DNA of 64,000 nucleotides. Origin: Zingiber officinale (taxonomy: Eukaryota > Streptophyta > Magnoliopsida > Zingiberales > Zingiberaceae). The stretch covers positions 21,201,198-21,265,197 of the forward strand of contig NC_056003.1 of NCBI RefSeq assembly GCF_018446385.1, in the 5' to 3' direction. The notes beneath the pieces are model-generated. The model was not told the DNA's origin and did not search any database. It saw only the letters and a program-made list of their open reading frames with translations. This document shows positions 61,512 through 64,000 of the stretch, piece by piece. The position numbers were made by a program, and so were the translations under genes. The stretch's first letter is position 1. Each line of letters opens with the position of its first letter.

Positions 61512-61985
61512 TCATATCATACTGACGTTGGGTCTGATTTAATTCTATATTAAGCCTAACATGGGTTTAATATGATTCATATCAGGCCTAATGTGGGTCT
61601 AATATGATTCATATCAGGCCCATATTAGTAGTTTTTAACTGATTCTTCCATTAACATTTTAACACCTCCCGAGATACTGAAATAAGAAATGGATAACACT
61701 GTTTAAGTCCTTACAGCCTCAAAAATCCACAGGACTTGAAATGAGTCTAATTGGACATGTCTAGGTCCATCAGTAAATTTTGATCAAAATCCACTTATGG
61801 ACCTAGACTGGTCCGATTGGACCTATTTTAGGACCTGTGGATTTCTAAGGCTACAAGGAGTCCAACGGTACCCTTCATTACTTATTTCAACTTCTCCTGA
61901 TGTGTTAAAATGTTATCAAATGAATAAGCTAAATCCTAAACGTTATGAGTCAGATATGATTTTCATATCAGACTCACGTTATGCA
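61512..61985. repeat. Palindromic repeat block, last unit
   Basis: Another 447-type unit with its second dyad near 61785. It ends at a short ATGC run (atgcatgcatgcatg, 61981-61995). Confidence 0.8.
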
Positions 61986-63520
61986 TGCATGCATGTAAAA
62001 GAAAAGAGAAGAGAGGTTGCATACATATAAGAGAGGAAAAAGAAGAAAGAAAAAAATGAGAGAAAAGAAAAATAGAAAAATTAGAAGGGTAGAACGGGAA
62101 GACAAAAGATGCATCTTTTGATAAATATCAAAGTAGCGTGTATTTTTTGTTCAATTTAGAAATGTAAGTGTGACTTTTGATAAATTACCGAATAGTTTTG
62201 TATGTCCTTTAATATAAACTTGGAAGTCTCCACCTTGAAGTTATGGTAACAAGCACATTTTCACTCATCGTTTTAGCATCTTTTCTTCACTTAGATAATT
62301 TCACAAATACTTTGCAAGTAAGAGAAAAAGCATGAAGAACGCACAAAATCATAAATGTTTTGATCCTACGTGTTGGAAGAGCCTTGTAAGTAGCATTTTA
62401 TCGAGCCAAAAACAGAAATCTAGTGACCTAATGCAAATTGAGAAGAAAGTAGACAATCAATCGACCACAAATATAAGGGGTTCGGTTCGCCATAATGGAC
62501 AGTGTCTTGCTTAACTATCCAAAATAATACAATTAGTAATGAACTTCTCCACCAATAATGCTCCCTTCCTCAATAGCCTGATTCTTGAAGAGTGCATGCT
62601 TTGTGATTTTGCTAAACACAAAAATAAATAGATGCTTGTGTTCTCGGTTCCTTCCTACATTTTGACCCATTCACCATGACAAGAATAGAACATAAATTGC
62701 GTCGATTCTAAACCTGAAAGCTAGAAGCCTACATTGTCGGATTGCTAGTCACTGACGATGAATCCATAAATTTTGAAAAAGTGAAGATGGGAGTATGTTA
62801 CATACCTTTTGAGTTTCAACTTTTCATCACTAACATCTCAAAGGAGTTATAACTAGTTGAATCTCTTGTTCTTATGTTGGACAAAATCAATTACTTTTCA
62901 ATTTTAATTTGCTAAAACCAACCAATGAATGTGCATAAACTGTATTCAAATTTACCTAATAGACAAATCAAAAAAAACATTCACCTCCAAAATTAATCAG
63001 ATGAAATTTAAACACCTAACTTATCAAAAAAAGCAAAAACCTATCTACTCAATTCTAGTTAAGTGGAACAAACACTAATTCATTAAGCCTCTTCCACCAT
63101 CAGGGCACCACCACTTTTTCTTCCTTTCCACAAACCAAAACAAAAGTAAACTAAATAACATGTTTCGACTCGGAATCGTTCGACACAGTAAAATGGAAAA
63201 AAATGAAATGGACCGACCTATGCATACCGAAAAACTGAAATCCATTAAGAAAAATTTCTCGGTGTGGTATTGACTTCTCTCCATTGTAGCAACGGGAAAG
63301 CACAAATGACTCAAAATTCTTAAAACGACCAACTGCTTACCATGAGTAATGTCCACAATATCATCAGGCAATATTGACGCAATCAATATTTGTCAACATA
63401 CAGTAGATAATTGATAAGTCAACAGCTAGAACAGCGCAAGTCCCTGAAGCTTAAAGCTCTTAATATAGAACATAATTAGATGCAGAATGAAGCAACCGAA
63501 ATCAAGTCCAAGCTTGAAAT
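61986..63520. other. Intergenic DNA and probable 3' UTR of the SR protein gene
   Basis: A purine-rich tract runs over about 62020-62105. No convincing gene: the short frames at 62332-62514 (+) and 63075-63386 (-) have no domain. The last few hundred bases before 63521 probably include the 3' UTR of the SR45a-like gene on the - strand. Confidence 0.45.
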
Positions 63521-63974
63521 CTAACGTGGAGGATAGCCATTAACACGACGCCCAAAGGATGCTCTCTCTGGGCTTCTACAACCATAAGGAGAAAATGACC
63601 TTGATCGTCCTCTTCTGTACCTGTTATCATAATAAGGTGATCTCCGAGGTGAGTAATCTCGCCCACCTCGATAAGGAGAGTGTCTAGGAGATCTACGGTA
63701 ACCACCGCCATACTCATCACGGCTGTAACCTCCATAGTATCTGTCTCGCTCACCTCTACGGCCTGTCAGAGACACATTAGAATCAAGATTAGAGAAAAAT
63801 AATTGAGTGTTTCAGGAATGATAGTTGAACACTGTAAGAAACATGAATAGTTATCCCTGATAAATTCAAGATAGCAACTGATCAAATTTTAGTTAGGATA
63901 AACTCACCATCTCTCGTGCTAACCACGCCAAGGTATTTTCCAGGTGTAGGTGTCCGTGCTCGCCCCCTCCTTGA
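63521..63974 (-). CDS. SR45a / Transformer-2-like splicing factor, last two exons (partial)
   Basis: Nuclear RNA-binding splicing regulator. Exon 63974-63908 encodes SRRGRARTPTPGKYLGVVS and joins, through a GT-AG intron (63907-63763), exon 63762-63521. The last exon encodes an Arg/Ser/Tyr/Gly-rich tail (RRSPRHSPYRGG, DYSPRRSPYYDN) and ends NGYPPR. The join splits a Gly codon in frame. TPTPGKYLG is the typical start of the C-terminal RS region after the RRM in plant SR45a proteins; the RRM itself should lie beyond 64000. Paralogue identity is not resolved. Confidence 0.85.
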
Positions 63975-64000
63975 CTGAAAAGACACAAGAAACTAGGTTA

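Noticed and set aside
62332-62514. 60-codon frame in intergenic DNA
   Set aside because: Too short, no domain, no splice context or neighbours supporting a gene.
63075-63386. 103-codon - strand frame near the SR protein gene
   Set aside because: It follows the stop codon of the SR gene and is most likely 3' UTR or intergenic; its translation has no recognisable motif.

Overview
The window is nuclear DNA of a flowering plant. Host genes have GT-AG introns, one intron looks minor-spliceosomal, and at least half of the window is plant transposable elements (Ty1-copia and its non-autonomous kin, a CACTA element, a SINE, solo LTRs). The GC-rich, intronless homoserine kinase gene beside AT-rich intergenic DNA fits a monocot. 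The style of the long LTRs suggests Zingiberales to me, but that is a weak guess.

Region 1 (1-28300) holds the host genes. On the + strand is a WOX13-clade homeobox gene (three exons, 1187-2669). A segment carrying homoserine kinase (HSK) is present twice in direct orientation. The distal copy (about 18917-21083) has an intact 375-residue HSK. The proximal copy (about 2918-12283) is a dead gene that took in a 7 kb Ty1-copia element (4047-11028, TSD GATGG) and a 172 bp MULE/MITE-like insertion (10 bp TSD). Between the copies lies a decayed, intron-bearing relic of a DUF632 (NRG2/REL2-type) gene, cut off exactly where HSK copy 2 begins. Intact HSK is head-to-head with CTU1/NCS6, the tRNA wobble-uridine thiolase (ten exons, 362 residues), across a roughly 330 bp promoter carrying two GGCCCA motifs. 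CTU1 intron 6 has the full signature of an AT-AC U12-type intron.

Region 2 (28300-38926) is a gag-only, non-autonomous copia-like LTR element. Its right LTR was invaded by a 2.6 kb solo LTR of another family and lost its outer end.

Region 3 (38927-61985) is a Russian doll. A block of about 447 bp palindromic repeats, with a roughly 580 bp segment present in both orientations, was entered by a SINE (18 bp TSD). The SINE was entered by a gag-only LTR element (39255-56645), whose right LTR was entered by a CACTA transposon (42886-56419). The CACTA element was entered by a young gag-only LTR element (46883-53183). A second solo LTR of the same family as in region 2 sits in the repeat block in reverse orientation (57481-59888).

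Region 4 (61986-64000) is ordinary intergenic DNA plus the last two exons of an SR45a/Transformer-2-like splicing factor gene on the - strand, which runs off the window.

Functionally, the live genes are a developmental regulator (WOX13-like), a plastid amino-acid enzyme (HSK), a tRNA-modification enzyme (CTU1) and a splicing regulator. They are not an operon or pathway; only HSK and CTU1 share a regulatory region.
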